In this document: positions 1-9,100 of the stretch, one piece after another
Position numbering within the stretch: position 1 is the stretch's first letter
How the letters are laid out: the number at the start of each line of letters is the position of its first letter
Assembly: GCF_001815985.1 (NCBI RefSeq)
Contig: NZ_KV823542.1
Span: 1-38,825 of the forward strand
Direction of reading: 5' to 3'
DNA: 38,825 nt
Source: Corynebacterium sp. HMSC27B11
Lineage (GTDB): Bacteria; Actinomycetota; Actinomycetes; Mycobacteriales; Mycobacteriaceae
The notes under the pieces: model-generated
Told to the model about the DNA's origin: nothing
Database searches by the model: none
What the model saw: only the letters and a program-made list of their open reading frames with translations
Program-made: the position numbers and the translations under genes

Positions 1-364
1 AGCCTTTGGGTCTGCCCTTCGGTTTCGGTGCCAACGCGTCATCGCCGCTTCTGCGCCATTTCCTGGTCCAATCTTTGACGAGCTGGTCTGACGACAGGCC
101 AAACTCGCGGGCAAGATCCATTCTTGTCTCGCCGGCAAGGTAGCGTTGGACAACTTCCTTTTTGATGTCGAACGAGTACTGCTGTTTAGTTGGTTTCTCC
201 ACAAGACATAGCTTGCCATGCAGCTGAAACCGACGACGCAGCGTACGGGCGGCATACTTGGAGACACCAAGAGCATTGGCAGCGGCTGTATAACCCATGC
301 CTTGCTCAAATAATTCAACCAACTGCTCGCGCTGCTGCTTACTCAGCGAACTCCGTGCTCTCAA
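1..364 (-). CDS. IS3-family transposase OrfA, helix-turn-helix, partial at its C-terminus
   Basis: About 121 codons are visible before the left edge cuts the frame. The product is the DNA-binding OrfA of an IS3-type element, which recognises the terminal repeats and is normally fused to the DDE subunit OrfB by -1 frameshifting. There are two helix-turn-helix-like segments. The first contains SKQQREQLVELFEQGMGYTA and ALGVSKYAARTLRRRF; the second contains YLAGETRMDLAREFGLSSDQ. A basic tail (KPKGRPKG) follows. The start is uncertain: no in-frame ATG exists, so TTG at 364 is proposed, just before the basic RARSSLSKQQ segment. No stop or frameshift is seen in the visible part. Confidence 0.8.
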   Translation of the reverse strand, partial: MRARSSLSKQQREQLVELFEQGMGYTAAANALGVSKYAARTLRRRFQLHGKLCLVEKPTKQQYSFDIKKEVVQRYLAGETRMDLAREFGLSSDQLVKDWTRKWRRSGDDALAPKPKGRPKG

Positions 365-370
365 TGAAAA

Positions 371-422
371 CTGCTCCCCACTAGTCGGTAACTGATTTCT
401 CAGTCCAACTAATGGGGAGCAG
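371..422. repeat. Subterminal inverted repeat in the IS end
   Basis: CTGCTCCCCACTAGT (371-385) and ACTAATGGGGAGCAG (408-422) are complementary except at one position, with a 22-base spacer. The outer arm is also part of the IS terminus. The repeat could hide the transposase start in read-through transcripts from the flank, or be a second transposase binding site. The sequence does not decide between these. Confidence 0.7.
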
Positions 423-500
423 TTCAGCTTGTCGCATCGACGGGGATTTTCTCGGTGCACCACCCGGGTGGGTGGCGCGGTCACCGCGGGGTTCCCAGGC

Positions 501-1988
501 TTAGTTGCTGATCCCTGCGGCCAGCTTCTCGATGGATGCCTTCGCATCACCGAGCAGCATGTCGGTGTTCTCGTTGAAGAACAGCGGGTTCTGCGCACCG
601 GAGTAACCGGCACCCATGGAACGCTTCAGCACGATCACGCGCTCAGCCTCCCACACCTTCAGAACCGGCATGCCGGCGATCGGGGAGCCCGGCATCTCAG
701 CGCTCGGGTTGACCGTATCGTTCGCGCCGATGACCAGGACCACGTCGACCTCGTCGAAGTCGTCGTTGATCTCCTCCATGTCCATGACGATGTCATAAGG
801 GACCTTCGCCTCAGCCAGCAGGACGTTCATGTGGCCAGGCAGGCGGCCGGCGACCGGGTGGATACCGAACTGGACAGTCTTACCCTGGTCGCGCAGCTTG
901 CGGGTCAGCTCAGCGACCGTGTACTGCGCTTGGGAGACAGCCATGCCGTAGCCCGGGGTGATCATGATGTTCTTCGCGTCCTTGAGCATCGCGACAGCCT
1001 CGTCGGTGTCGATCTCGGTGTGGGTGCCGTCGACACCCTCCGCGACCGCGCCACCGTCGGTGCCGAAGCCGCCCAGCAGGACGTTCAGGAAGGAGCGGTT
1101 CATCGCCTGGCACATCACGTAGGAGAGGAACGCGCCGGAGGAACCGACCAGCGCACCGGTGATGATCAGCAGCGGGTTCTGCAGCATCAGACCGGTGAAG
1201 GCAGCTGCCCAGCCGGAGTAGGAGTTCATGATGGACACGACGACCGGCATATCGCCACCGCCGATGGCGGCGACCAGGTGCCAGCCCATGAACAGGGCCA
1301 GGGCGGTCATGATGCCAACTGCGATCCAGGCGGTGGTTCCCTCGCCAGCGACGATGAACACGACCATGAGCACGAGGCTGACCACCAGGATGGCGACGTT
1401 CAGCAGGTTACGAGCCGGCAGCAGCAGGGGAGCGCCCTTGACCTTGCCGGAGAGCTTCAGGCCAGCCAGGATCGAGCCGGTGAAGGTCACGGCACCGATG
1501 AAGATGCCCAGGAAGACCTCACCCAGGTGGAAGTTGTAGGCAGCAGCGCCCATCGAGTCGGCGGACTCGGAGACGAAGGAGTTGTACCCGATGAAGACCG
1601 CGCCCAGGCCGACCAGGCCGTTGAACAGTGCGATCAGCTGCGGCAGGCCAGTCATCTCGACGGAGTGCGCGCGCTTGATGCCGTAGGCGGCACCGAGGCT
1701 CATAGCCAGGGCGATGAGGATGACGGTGACAACCGGGTCCAGTGCCTCGGAATCGGTGGTGGAGTGCACCACAGCCTGGAAGATGGCCACGGCGATGGCA
1801 ACAGCCATACCGCTCATGCCCAGCGCGTTACCGCGCTTCGCGGTCTCCGGCTTGGACAGGCCAGCCAGTGCCATGAGGAAGAGCACGGCAGCCACGATGT
1901 AGGCCAGGTTCGAGATCCGTGCCAGCCAGTCCAGCAGCGTGGCGTTCTCGCCGGTCGCTGCCTGCGAAAGAATCAGAGTGGCAGTCAT
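501..1988 (-). CDS. pntB: NAD(P) transhydrogenase subunit beta
   Basis: PntB is a membrane subunit of the proton-translocating transhydrogenase, which moves hydride from NADH to NADP+ using the proton-motive force. The 495-residue product is full length. About eight or nine hydrophobic helices fill residues 1-270. A C-terminal Rossmann-like NADP(H)-binding domain (domain III) follows, with the conserved segments [49 protein letters not shown] and [17 protein letters not shown]. The gene begins 3 bases after the pntA stop, so the two are cotranscribed and probably coupled. The ATG at 1988 is preceded by a GGAGGATG-like stretch. No clear intrinsic terminator lies between its stop and the IS end at 426. 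Confidence 0.97.
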   Translation of the reverse strand: MTATLILSQAATGENATLLDWLARISNLAYIVAAVLFLMALAGLSKPETAKRGNALGMSGMAVAIAVAIFQAVVHSTTDSEALDPVVTVILIALAMSLGAAYGIKRAHSVEMTGLPQLIALFNGLVGLGAVFIGYNSFVSESADSMGAAAYNFHLGEVFLGIFIGAVTFTGSILAGLKLSGKVKGAPLLLPARNLLNVAILVVSLVLMVVFIVAGEGTTAWIAVGIMTALALFMGWHLVAAIGGGDMPVVVSIMNSYSGWAAAFTGLMLQNPLLIITGALVGSSGAFLSYVMCQAMNRSFLNVLLGGFGTDGGAVAEGVDGTHTEIDTDEAVAMLKDAKNIMITPGYGMAVSQAQYTVAELTRKLRDQGKTVQFGIHPVAGRLPGHMNVLLAEAKVPYDIVMDMEEINDDFDEVDVVLVIGANDTVNPSAEMPGSPIAGMPVLKVWEAERVIVLKRSMGAGYSGAQNPLFFNENTDMLLGDAKASIEKLAAGISN

Positions 1989-1991
1989 GGT

Positions 1992-3542
1992 TTATGCATC
2001 CTCCTTAACGAACATGCCGAGCATGCGGTCTGTGATGGCGAAGCCACCGAACACGTTGACGGAGGACACGACGATTGCCAGGAACGCGAGGACCGTAACG
2101 ATGATATTGGGGCTGTTGACCTGCAAGATCGCGCCGACCAGGACGATTCCTGAAATCGCGTTCGTCTCGGACATCAACGGGGTGTGCAGGGTTGGGGTGA
2201 CCGCGGAGATCACGTAGAAGCCCAGCACGATGGCCAGGGTCAGGACGACGAAGTTGCCGCTCATGCCCAGCGGGCTGACCAGCACGATCGCTGCACCCAG
2301 CAGGATGGCGATGGCCAGGCCGATCTTGGCGAAGGGGCCGCCCATGAAGGCTTGCTTCTCCGGCTCCTCGGCGGTCTGGGCTTCCTGTGCGGGCTGCTTC
2401 GGGGCGACGGACACGCTCACCGGTGGTGGCGGCCAGAGGATGGAGGTCTCCTGGCCGTCGTTGAGGGTGACGGTGATGGTGCGGATGATCTCGTCGTCCA
2501 GGTCCAGCACGCGCTGGCCGTCCTTCTCCGGGGTGATCAGCTTGAACAGGTTGACGATGTTCTGGCCGAACAGCTGGGAGGCCTGGCCCGGCAGGCGGCC
2601 TGCCAGGTCGGTGTAGCCGATGAGGGTGACGCCGTTGTCGGTGACGACAACCTCGCCCGGCTTCGTCAGGGCGCAGTTACCGCCGTTGGCTGCCGCCAGG
2701 TCGACGACGACGCTGCCCGGGCGCATGTTGGCGACATCCTCTTCGGTGAGCAGCACCGGGGAGGTGCGGCCCGGGATGTTTGCGGTGGTGATGACGATGT
2801 CGGCCTCGGCGGACTGCTGGGAGTAGATCTTCGCAGCGAGTTCCGCCTGGTCCTGGGTCATCTCCTTGGCGTAGCCGTCCTCGGACTTCTCAGCCTCCTC
2901 CTGGATGGCGACGAACTCCGCACCCATGGACTCGACCTGTTCGCCCGCCTCGACGCGCAGGTCGGTGGCCTTGACGATCGCGCCCATGGAGTTGGCGGTA
3001 CCGATCGCGGCCAGACCAGCGACACCAGCGCCGATGACGTAGACCTTTGCTGGCGGCACCTTACCGGCGGCGGTGACCTGGCCGGTGAACAGTCGACCGA
3101 AGGCGTTGGCGGCCTCGATGACCGCGCGGTAGCCGGCGATGTTCGCCATGGAGGAGAGCACGTCCATGGACTGTGCGCGGGAAATGCGCGGCACAGCGTC
3201 CATCGCGAGCCCGGTGATGCCACGGTTGGCGAGCTCGTTGATGAGCTCTTCGTTGCGGCCTGGAGCCATGCGGCAGATCAGGGTGGCCCCGGAGCGCATG
3301 AGGTCGCGCTTGGCCTTGGGTGGGGTGTCGAGGGTGGTGACGATGTCCGCCTCCCAGACCTCCTCGCCTACGATGCTCGCGCCGGCCTCGCGGTAGAGGG
3401 CGTCAGGGTAGGCGGCGTCTTCGCCGGCACCAGCCTGTACTTCAACGTCATAGCCGAGCTTGATGAGCTTGCCGACCGTGTCTGGTGTGGCTGCCACCAG
3501 CGGCTGGTTCTCACCCGGCTCAACCGGAATACCGATACGCAC
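1992..3542 (-). CDS. pntA: NAD(P) transhydrogenase subunit alpha
   Basis: PntA carries the NAD(H)-binding domain I of the transhydrogenase and the first membrane helices of domain II. The 516-residue product is the fused (E. coli-like) form, not the split PntAA/PntAB found in some bacteria. It has an alanine-dehydrogenase-like N-terminal region (MRIGIPVEPGENQPLVAATP), a Rossmann motif VYVIGAGVAGLAAIGTANSMG near residue 170, GRTSPVLLTEEDVANMRPGS, and a C-terminal membrane block from about residue 410 after a Pro/Glu-rich linker. The start is GTG at 3542, with AGGAG a few bases upstream. It is the first gene of the pntA-pntB operon; the operon's job is NADPH supply. Confidence 0.97.
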   Translation of the reverse strand: MRIGIPVEPGENQPLVAATPDTVGKLIKLGYDVEVQAGAGEDAAYPDALYREAGASIVGEEVWEADIVTTLDTPPKAKRDLMRSGATLICRMAPGRNEELINELANRGITGLAMDAVPRISRAQSMDVLSSMANIAGYRAVIEAANAFGRLFTGQVTAAGKVPPAKVYVIGAGVAGLAAIGTANSMGAIVKATDLRVEAGEQVESMGAEFVAIQEEAEKSEDGYAKEMTQDQAELAAKIYSQQSAEADIVITTANIPGRTSPVLLTEEDVANMRPGSVVVDLAAANGGNCALTKPGEVVVTDNGVTLIGYTDLAGRLPGQASQLFGQNIVNLFKLITPEKDGQRVLDLDDEIIRTITVTLNDGQETSILWPPPPVSVSVAPKQPAQEAQTAEEPEKQAFMGGPFAKIGLAIAILLGAAIVLVSPLGMSGNFVVLTLAIVLGFYVISAVTPTLHTPLMSETNAISGIVLVGAILQVNSPNIIVTVLAFLAIVVSSVNVFGGFAITDRMLGMFVKEDA

Positions 3543-3593
3543 TTTGTCTCCTGTGCAGTCTTCTGGGGGATAAAAGTTCCAGGTACTGATCGC

Positions 3594-3621
3594 AACGTAG
3601 GGGTGGCGTTGTGACCGTCAA
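3594..3621 (-). promoter_or_regulatory. Candidate pntAB promoter
   Basis: On the minus strand, TTGACG (3616-3621) is followed after 16 bases by TACGTT (3594-3599), about 50 bases upstream of the pntA GTG. It is a reasonable sigma-A match in an otherwise featureless region. Nothing else in 3543-3721 stands out except AT-rich sequence around 3670-3725. Confidence 0.35.
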
Positions 3622-3722
3622 GTGCGAGTAAGTGGTGATTCGCACGAGCGACCCGAAAAACATTGGATCTATATTTATCCCTTTTCCGGAGTGCTTGTCG
3701 CGCGCTTTGAAGAATTAAAGGA

Positions 3723-3768
3723 GAAAAAATGCCAACGGGGGCACCCGATGCCCCGGGTGCCCCCGTTG
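3723..3768 (-). terminator. Intrinsic terminator after nagB
   Basis: A perfect 14-bp stem (3733-3746 with 3755-3768) of the form CAACGGGGGCACCC / GGGTGCCCCCGTTG has an 8-base loop. On the minus strand it is followed by GCATTTTTTCTC. It lies 31 bases past the nagB stop and insulates pntA from pgi-nagB transcription. Confidence 0.9.
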
Positions 3769-3799
3769 TTGAAATTGCCGTTTCACCCCCAAAGTGGGG

Positions 3800-4573
3800 T
3801 CAGTATGCCTGCCACTCCGGGCGGTTGGCGTCCACGAAACGGTAAAACTCGGTTTCCTGCAGCTGGGATGCCGCCGCCTCGTCCACGATGACCGTCGCGT
3901 GTCGGTGCAGCTGGAGCACGGAGGCCGGCATCATCGCGGACACTGGCCCCTCCACCAGGCGGGCCACCGCATCGGCCTTGTTTTCCCCCGTGGCCAGCAA
4001 CAACAGGTGCCCGGCGCGGCGGATCGTGCCCAGTCCCTGCGTGACCACGTGGATCGGCACCTCCTCGAGCGAACCGAAGAATCGGGCGTTATCCCGCCGT
4101 GTCTGCGGGTGCAGCGTCTTCAGGCGGGTCAGGGAGTCGAAGGAGCTACCGGGCTCGTTGAAGCCCACATGGCCGTTGGTTCCCACGCCGAGGAGCTGGA
4201 TGTCGATGCCCCCGGCAGCCTCGATGGCCGCCTCGTACTCGCGCCCTGCCTCATCGGTACGCGGGTTCATCCCATCGGGGGTGTGCACCGCGCCGTCGGC
4301 GAAGTCCACGTACTGCGTGAACTCGTTGTAGATCGTGTAGTGATAGGACTGCTCGTGATCCTCCGGCAGGCCCACGTACTCGTCCAGCAGGAAGGCCGTG
4401 GTGTTCGCGAAGCTCAGGCCCTCGCGGTGCTTGGCGATGAGCTCCCGGTAGGTCAGCAGCGGGGTGGAGCCGGTGGCCAGCCCGATGTTCTTCCCCTCGG
4501 AGACGTACCGGGCCATGATGGTGGCCGCGAGTTGCGCGACTTCTTTAGGGGTCTGCCGAATCACAACGTCCAT
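3800..4573 (-). CDS. nagB: Glucosamine-6-phosphate deaminase
   Basis: NagB converts glucosamine-6-phosphate to fructose-6-phosphate and ammonia, linking amino-sugar breakdown to glycolysis. The 257-residue product is of family length. Visible motifs are the phosphate-binding GLATGSTPLLTYREL, LLDEYVGLPEDHEQSY with the catalytic Asp, and the signature IQLLGVGTNGHVGFNEPGSS. The end is normal (DANRPEWQAY). The gene follows pgi on the same strand after 63 bases. That gap contains a TAGACT -10-like box overlapping the pgi stop, so nagB may have its own promoter as well as read-through from pgi. No nagA lies beside it here. Confidence 0.97.
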   Translation of the reverse strand: MDVVIRQTPKEVAQLAATIMARYVSEGKNIGLATGSTPLLTYRELIAKHREGLSFANTTAFLLDEYVGLPEDHEQSYHYTIYNEFTQYVDFADGAVHTPDGMNPRTDEAGREYEAAIEAAGGIDIQLLGVGTNGHVGFNEPGSSFDSLTRLKTLHPQTRRDNARFFGSLEEVPIHVVTQGLGTIRRAGHLLLLATGENKADAVARLVEGPVSAMMPASVLQLHRHATVIVDEAAASQLQETEFYRFVDANRPEWQAY

Positions 4574-4636
4574 GAGCAGGCGGTTCTTTCCAGTATCGGT
4601 CGGCGCAGGTCATTGCGCCGATGGTGTTTATTGAGT

Positions 4637-6331
4637 CTAACCCTCGTTGCGGTGCTGCCGGTAAAAGCTGATCAGCGCGTCGGTGGAGCCATCCCCGGCG
4701 GCCACCGCAGCCGTGCCCCGTACCGCTGGGAGTAGGTCGCTGGCCTGGAGTTTTCCGAACTCTACGCCCCACTGGTCGAAGGCGTTGATGCCCCAGATCA
4801 CCGATTGCACGAAGGTGATGTGCTCGTAGAGTGCGATCAGCCCACCCAGGGAACGCGGGGTCAGCATGTCCGCCAGGATGGTGGTGCTGGGCTGGTTGCC
4901 CGGCATCTCCTTGTGGGGGATCAGCTCCTCGGGGGTGCCCGCGGCGCGCAGCTCTTCAGCGGTGCGACCAAAGGCCAGCACCCTGGTCTGGGCGAAGAAG
5001 TTTGCCATCAGCATGTCGTGCATCTTCGTGCCCTCGGGTTGGGTGGTGACCTCGCCGTGGGGGTTGCAGAATCCGATGAAGTCCGAGGGGATGAGCTGTG
5101 TGCCTTGGTGGAGCAGCTGGAAGAACGCGTGCTGGCCATTCGTCCCGGGTGCGCCCCAGTACACCGGGCCCGTGGGGACCCCGACCTTGGACCCGTCCAG
5201 GCGCACGGACTTGCCCAGCGACTCCATGGTCAGCTGTTGCAGGTAGTCCGGGAATTCGCGGAGGTCCTCGCTATAGGGCATCACCGCGTGGGACTGGGAG
5301 CCCAAAAAGTCGCGGTACCACACGCTGAGCAGACCCATCAGGGCTGGCGCGTTGGCATGCAGCGGGGCGGTGCGGAAGTGCTCGTCCACGTCGTGCAGGC
5401 CGGCGAGGAATTGGTCGAAGTCCTGCGGGCCGATCGCGGCCATGAGGGTGAGCCCGATGGCGGAATCCACCGAGTAGCGGCCGCCCACCCAGTCCCAGAA
5501 GCCGAACATGTTCGCCGGGTCGATGCCGAACTCCGTGACGGCTTCGCGGTTGGTGGACACCGCGACGAAGTGCTTTTCGATGATGGCTTGCCGCTGCGCG
5601 CTCGTGTCCGCTGCTACGCCGCGACGCTCCAGTTCGGTGAGGAGCCACTGCTTCGCCGCGCGCGCGTTGACCAGGGTCTCCTGGGTGCTGAAAGTCTTCG
5701 AGCTGATGACGAAGAGGCAGGACTCCGGATCCAGGTCATCCAGCGCGGCGCTGAGGTCAGCCGGATCCAGGTTGGAGACGAAGTAGGGCTCGATGCCCGC
5801 GGTTCGGTAGGGGCGCAGCGCGGCCGCCGCCATGGAGGGGCCCAGGTCGGAGCCCCCGATGCCGATGTTGACGACCTGCTTGATGGTCCTCCCAGTCACA
5901 CCCAGCCACCGGCCGCTGCGTAGGTCGCGGCAGAAGTCCCGCATCCGACCGAGGACCTCGTGGACGTCGGCGGCGACGTCCACCCCGTCGACCTGGAAGT
6001 CTTGGTCCACCGGGACACGCAGCGCGGTGTGCAGGGCGGCACGGTTCTCGGTGGTGTTGACCGTAGCCCCGGCCATCATCGCGTCGCGGTACTCCGGCAG
6101 CCCCATCGCTTCGCCCAGCTGGACCAGCAGCTCCATGACGCGGGCGTCGGCGAGGTTCTTCGACAGGTCGATGTGCAGGGGGCCTGCCTGGATGGTCATG
6201 TCCTCGACGCGGGTGGCCTCCTGGTCGAAGATCTCCCGGAGGGTGGTGCCGACGAAGCTTTCCTTATAGTCCTGGAGTTCCTGCCACGGTGCGGTGCTAG
6301 TCACCCGCTGTGGGTTGGGTGGGATGCTCAC
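4637..6331 (-). CDS. pgi: Glucose-6-phosphate isomerase
   Basis: Pgi interconverts glucose-6-phosphate and fructose-6-phosphate. The 564-residue product carries both family signatures: GGRYSVDSAIGLTLMAAIGP, and near the C-terminus the catalytic-Lys segment SVIWGINAFDQWGVEFGK. GIGGSDLGPSMAAAAL (sugar-phosphate binding) and ISSKTFSTQET are also present. The start is GTG at 6331, with GAGGAG about 10 bases upstream. Beside nagB and pntAB it forms a minus-strand group around hexose phosphates and NADPH. The upstream 258 bases hold a 40-bp tandem repeat. Confidence 0.98.
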   Translation of the reverse strand: MSIPPNPQRVTSTAPWQELQDYKESFVGTTLREIFDQEATRVEDMTIQAGPLHIDLSKNLADARVMELLVQLGEAMGLPEYRDAMMAGATVNTTENRAALHTALRVPVDQDFQVDGVDVAADVHEVLGRMRDFCRDLRSGRWLGVTGRTIKQVVNIGIGGSDLGPSMAAAALRPYRTAGIEPYFVSNLDPADLSAALDDLDPESCLFVISSKTFSTQETLVNARAAKQWLLTELERRGVAADTSAQRQAIIEKHFVAVSTNREAVTEFGIDPANMFGFWDWVGGRYSVDSAIGLTLMAAIGPQDFDQFLAGLHDVDEHFRTAPLHANAPALMGLLSVWYRDFLGSQSHAVMPYSEDLREFPDYLQQLTMESLGKSVRLDGSKVGVPTGPVYWGAPGTNGQHAFFQLLHQGTQLIPSDFIGFCNPHGEVTTQPEGTKMHDMLMANFFAQTRVLAFGRTAEELRAAGTPEELIPHKEMPGNQPSTTILADMLTPRSLGGLIALYEHITFVQSVIWGINAFDQWGVEFGKLQASDLLPAVRGTAAVAAGDGSTDALISFYRQHRNEG

Positions 6332-6449
6332 TGCTTGAGTTCTCCTCGGGAGGTGCGTCGCCGGTGAATCTTGGACGTATCGTCACCCAGCCTAGTCGTC
6401 TCGGCGGCGGTCGCACGGTAGTGCCACAGCGTGCCCCGCGACATAGCTA

Positions 6450-6569
6450 CCGGTGGGGCTGTGTACCCGCGCGGTGGTCGGTGTCTGATCCCAGCGACCA
6501 GCGCTGAAGCACGGTGGCCGACGGTCACGCCCAGCGGCCGGCGCTGAAGCACGGTGGCCGGCGGTCACG
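6450..6569. repeat. Degenerate 40-bp tandem repeat between pgi and gabD
   Basis: Two copies, 6490-6529 and 6530-6569, differ at only three of 40 positions (all A versus G). Each contains GCGCTGAAGCACGGTGGCCG. A third, more diverged half copy precedes them at about 6465-6489 (GCGGTGGTCGGTG in the same register). The block ends just before the gabD ATG at 6590, so it lies in the divergent promoter region of pgi and gabD. Its function is unknown; the copy number could vary by slippage. Confidence 0.8.
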
Positions 6570-6589
6570 CCCGGTGGCACAGTGGGGGT

Positions 6590-8155
6590 ATGGCTACTTC
6601 GGCAGAAAACAACACAGCACAGAACACCTCCGATTCAGAGTTCTTCACCACCGTCACCGCCGGCCCGCGGGAGATCACCGTCCCGACGGGGCTGTTTATC
6701 AACGGCCAGTGGCGCCACGGCGCGGACGGGGAGACCCTCGGGGTTACCGACGCCGCGACCGGCCAGGAGTTCGTGCGGGTGGCGTCCGCAACGGAAGGTG
6801 ATGCCCGCGAGGCGATGGACCACGCCGCGAAGGCGCAGCCCGAATGGGAGAACACCAGCCCGCAGGAGCGCGCCGACCTGCTGCGCTCTCTGTATCAGCT
6901 GGTGCAGGATCATGCTGATGACCTGGCCTACCTGCAGTCCCTGGAGCTCGGCCGCGCGTTGAAGGACAGCCAGGGCGAAGTCGGCTACGGCGGGGGATTC
7001 TTCCGCTGGTACGCCTCCCGCGCTGAGGCCATCGCGGGGGAGTACCGTGTGTCCCCGGACGGCGGTAGCCGCATCATCACCCACCCGAAGCCGGTCGGTC
7101 CGGTTCTGGCGGTGACCCCGTGGAATTTCCCGCTGGCGATGATCACCCGTAAGCTCGCTCCGGCGTTGGCCGCGGGCTGCACCATGATCGTCAAGCCCGC
7201 ACAGATGACCCCGCTGACCGCGCTCTACCTGGCCGAACTCTCCCGCCAGGCCGGCCTGCCGGACGGGGTGTTCCAGGTGCTGCCGACCAGCACCGCGTCG
7301 AATGTCTCCGCCATTTTGGACGACGACCGCCTGCGCAAGTTCACCTTCACCGGTTCCACCGAGGTGGGCCAGGCGCTCGCGGCGAAGGCCGCCGAGCGCA
7401 CCATCCGCACCTCCCTGGAGCTGGGAGGCAACGCCCCGCTCGTCGTCCTCGAGCACGCGGACATGGACAAGGCCGTGAACGCCGCCATTGACGCGAAGAT
7501 GCGAGGCGCAGGGCAGGTCTGCATCGCCGCCAACCGCATCCTGGTGCACGAGTCGCTCGCCGAGGAATTCACCGCAGCGGTCACCAAGCGGATCGGCGAA
7601 TTCGTGCTCGGCGCGGGCACTGATAGTGACGCCACCGCAGGCCCAATGGTCAGCGCGGAGCAGCGCGACAAGGTCGCCGAGATGGTTGAGAAGGCCGTCG
7701 AGCAGGGAGCGAAGGTGGAGATCGGTGGCTTTAAGCTGACCGAGGACTCCCTGGCGAAGCACCCGGAGCTCAAGACCACCGGCGAGCTTGACACCAACGG
7801 CTTCTGGTACGCCCCGACCGTCCTCTCCGGGGTCACCCAGGACTTCGAGATCGCCAACCAGGAGATCTTCGGACCCGTCATGACCATCCAGACCTTCGCC
7901 GATGAGGACGAGGCCCTGGCCAACGCCAATGCCACGAACTTCGGCCTAGCCGGCTACGTGGTCGGCGAGAAGCTACAGGAGACGATGGCCTTCGCCGAGA
8001 AGATGGAGGTCGGCATGGTGGCCGTCAACAAGGGCCTGCTTTCCGACCCGGCCGCGCCCTTCGGCGGGGTGAAGGAGTCCGGCATCGGCCGCGAGGGCGG
8101 CTTCGAGGGCATCGAGGAGTACCTCGAAACCCAGTTCATCACCGTCTCCTACTAG
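6590..8155 (+). CDS. gabD: Succinate-semialdehyde dehydrogenase (NAD(P)+), ALDH superfamily
   Basis: This aldehyde dehydrogenase most resembles succinate-semialdehyde dehydrogenases, which oxidise succinic semialdehyde to succinate. With the ATG at 6590 the product has 521 residues. Key elements are PWNF with Asn179, the cofactor-binding FTGSTEVGQALAAKAAER, the general-base segment SLELGGNAPL with Glu277, the nucleophile GAGQVCIAANR with Cys311, and the C-terminal SGIGREGGFEGIEEYLETQF typical of SSADH. A GTG at 6554 would add 12 residues from inside the tandem repeat and is rejected. The exact substrate is inferred from family resemblance; no GABA transaminase is adjacent. Confidence 0.9.
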   Translation: MATSAENNTAQNTSDSEFFTTVTAGPREITVPTGLFINGQWRHGADGETLGVTDAATGQEFVRVASATEGDAREAMDHAAKAQPEWENTSPQERADLLRSLYQLVQDHADDLAYLQSLELGRALKDSQGEVGYGGGFFRWYASRAEAIAGEYRVSPDGGSRIITHPKPVGPVLAVTPWNFPLAMITRKLAPALAAGCTMIVKPAQMTPLTALYLAELSRQAGLPDGVFQVLPTSTASNVSAILDDDRLRKFTFTGSTEVGQALAAKAAERTIRTSLELGGNAPLVVLEHADMDKAVNAAIDAKMRGAGQVCIAANRILVHESLAEEFTAAVTKRIGEFVLGAGTDSDATAGPMVSAEQRDKVAEMVEKAVEQGAKVEIGGFKLTEDSLAKHPELKTTGELDTNGFWYAPTVLSGVTQDFEIANQEIFGPVMTIQTFADEDEALANANATNFGLAGYVVGEKLQETMAFAEKMEVGMVAVNKGLLSDPAAPFGGVKESGIGREGGFEGIEEYLETQFITVSY

Positions 8156-8189
8156 GGGCCGGTCCGGGGGAGTTCCCCCCCAACAGTTA

Positions 8190-8229
8190 AGGACGCCACC
8201 GCCGCGTGCGGTAGCGTCCTTTTTCTTTC
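8190..8229 (+). terminator. Intrinsic terminator after gabD
   Basis: AGGACGCCACCGC (8190-8202) pairs with GCGGTAGCGTCCT (8208-8220) with one mismatch and a 5-base loop, then TTTTCTTTCT. It separates gabD from the convergent hisN. Confidence 0.9.
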
Positions 8230-8255
8230 TGTCTGCCCTGGTTAGGGTAAGCGGC

Positions 8256-9077
8256 TTAGTTATTCAGCGCGGCGATGACGTCCTCGTGCAGCAGCCCGTT
8301 GGTGGCCACCGCGGAACCACCGTGCGGTCCCGGCTCGCCCTCCACGTTCGTGAAGGTGCCGCCGGCCTCCGCCACGATCGGGACGAGTGCTGCGAGATCC
8401 CAGAGGCTGACCTCCGGCTCCGCCGCGATATCCACGGAGCCCTCGGCGACCATCATGTAGGACCAGAAGTCCCCGAATCCACGCAGGCGCCAGGTCTGGT
8501 CGCTCAGTCCCACCAGCTGCTCCCGCAGGCCGCGATCCTGCCAGCCGGACAGGGAGCTGATGGAGAGGCTGGCGTCCGCGATCTTGCCCACGCCCGACAC
8601 GCTCAGGCGGCGTGGCTGAGCAGAAGGGGTGGAGTCCTCGTCGAAAGTATTCGGTACCGAGAAGGAGCGCCACGCCCCGGCCCCAGGGGCGGCCCACCAG
8701 CGGCGGCACAGTGCTGGCGCGGAAACCAGACCCACCTTCGGCACGCCGTCCTCCAACAGGCTGATCAGCGTGGCCCACACGGGCACGCCACGGACAAAGT
8801 TCTTCGTGCCATCGATCGGGTCGATGACCCACTGGCGGCCCTCGAAGTGCGCTTCGCCGCCGAACTCCTCACCCAGCACGAAGTCGTCCGGGCGGGAATC
8901 CGCCAGGATCTCGCGCAGGCGACGCTCGACGGCGGTGTCGGCGTCGGAAACGGGGGTGAGGTCGGGCTTGGATTCGATGCGGAGGTCCTCGGCCTCGAAC
9001 CGAGCCATGGTGATCTCGTCCGCGGCGTTGGCCAGCTCGAAGGCAAGCGACAGGTCATCGGAGTACGTGGTGCTCAT
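8256..9077 (-). CDS. hisN: Histidinol-phosphatase of the inositol-monophosphatase family
   Basis: HisN-type enzymes hydrolyse histidinol phosphate in histidine synthesis in actinobacteria. The 273-residue product has the metal-binding IMPase motifs: LGEEFGGE (Glu70/71), [12 protein letters not shown] (Asp86, Asp89) and the C-terminal [17 protein letters not shown]. The context just downstream of a second IMPase gene and close to prfB matches the hisN locus known in Corynebacterium. The ATG at 9077 has no Shine-Dalgarno but lies 7 bases after TAAGAT (9085-9090), so a leaderless transcript is likely even though the upstream gene ends only 23 bases away. The substrate is inferred from homology and locus. 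Confidence 0.88.
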   Translation of the reverse strand: MSTTYSDDLSLAFELANAADEITMARFEAEDLRIESKPDLTPVSDADTAVERRLREILADSRPDDFVLGEEFGGEAHFEGRQWVIDPIDGTKNFVRGVPVWATLISLLEDGVPKVGLVSAPALCRRWWAAPGAGAWRSFSVPNTFDEDSTPSAQPRRLSVSGVGKIADASLSISSLSGWQDRGLREQLVGLSDQTWRLRGFGDFWSYMMVAEGSVDIAAEPEVSLWDLAALVPIVAEAGGTFTNVEGEPGPHGGSAVATNGLLHEDVIAALNN

Positions 9078-9084
9078 GCCCTGG

Positions 9085-9090
9085 ATCTTA
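9085..9090 (-). promoter_or_regulatory. -10 box of hisN, leaderless type
   Basis: TAAGAT on the minus strand with 7 bases to the hisN ATG; no Shine-Dalgarno is present. No clear -35 box is seen. Confidence 0.5.
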
Positions 9091-9100
9091 GCCTCAAAAA

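Larger units (their letters stand above)
1..426 (-). mobile_element. IS3-family (IS150-like) insertion sequence, partial
   Basis: The minus strand from 426 reads TGAACTGCTCCCCATTAGTT and then GGACTGAG. This fits the TG...CTG..CCC..GTTGGAC terminal pattern of IS150-group IS3 elements. It is followed by an orfA-type transposase frame that runs off the left edge of the window. The element therefore starts at about 426 and continues past base 1, so its other end, orfB and any target duplication cannot be seen. A subterminal inverted repeat (371-385 with 408-422, 14 of 15 pairs) lies inside the end. The insertion is 74 bp downstream of the pntB stop and breaks no gene visible here. The IS family call is firm; the exact member is unknown. 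Confidence 0.85.

Noticed and set aside
429..2153. Long plus-strand ORF of 574 codons
   Set aside because: It is antisense to pntB, is rich in His, Asp, Gln and Arg as shadow frames in GC-rich DNA are, and matches no family.
2184..3614. Plus-strand ORF of 476 codons antisense to pntA
   Set aside because: Shadow frame with the same composition; pntA is unmistakable on the other strand.
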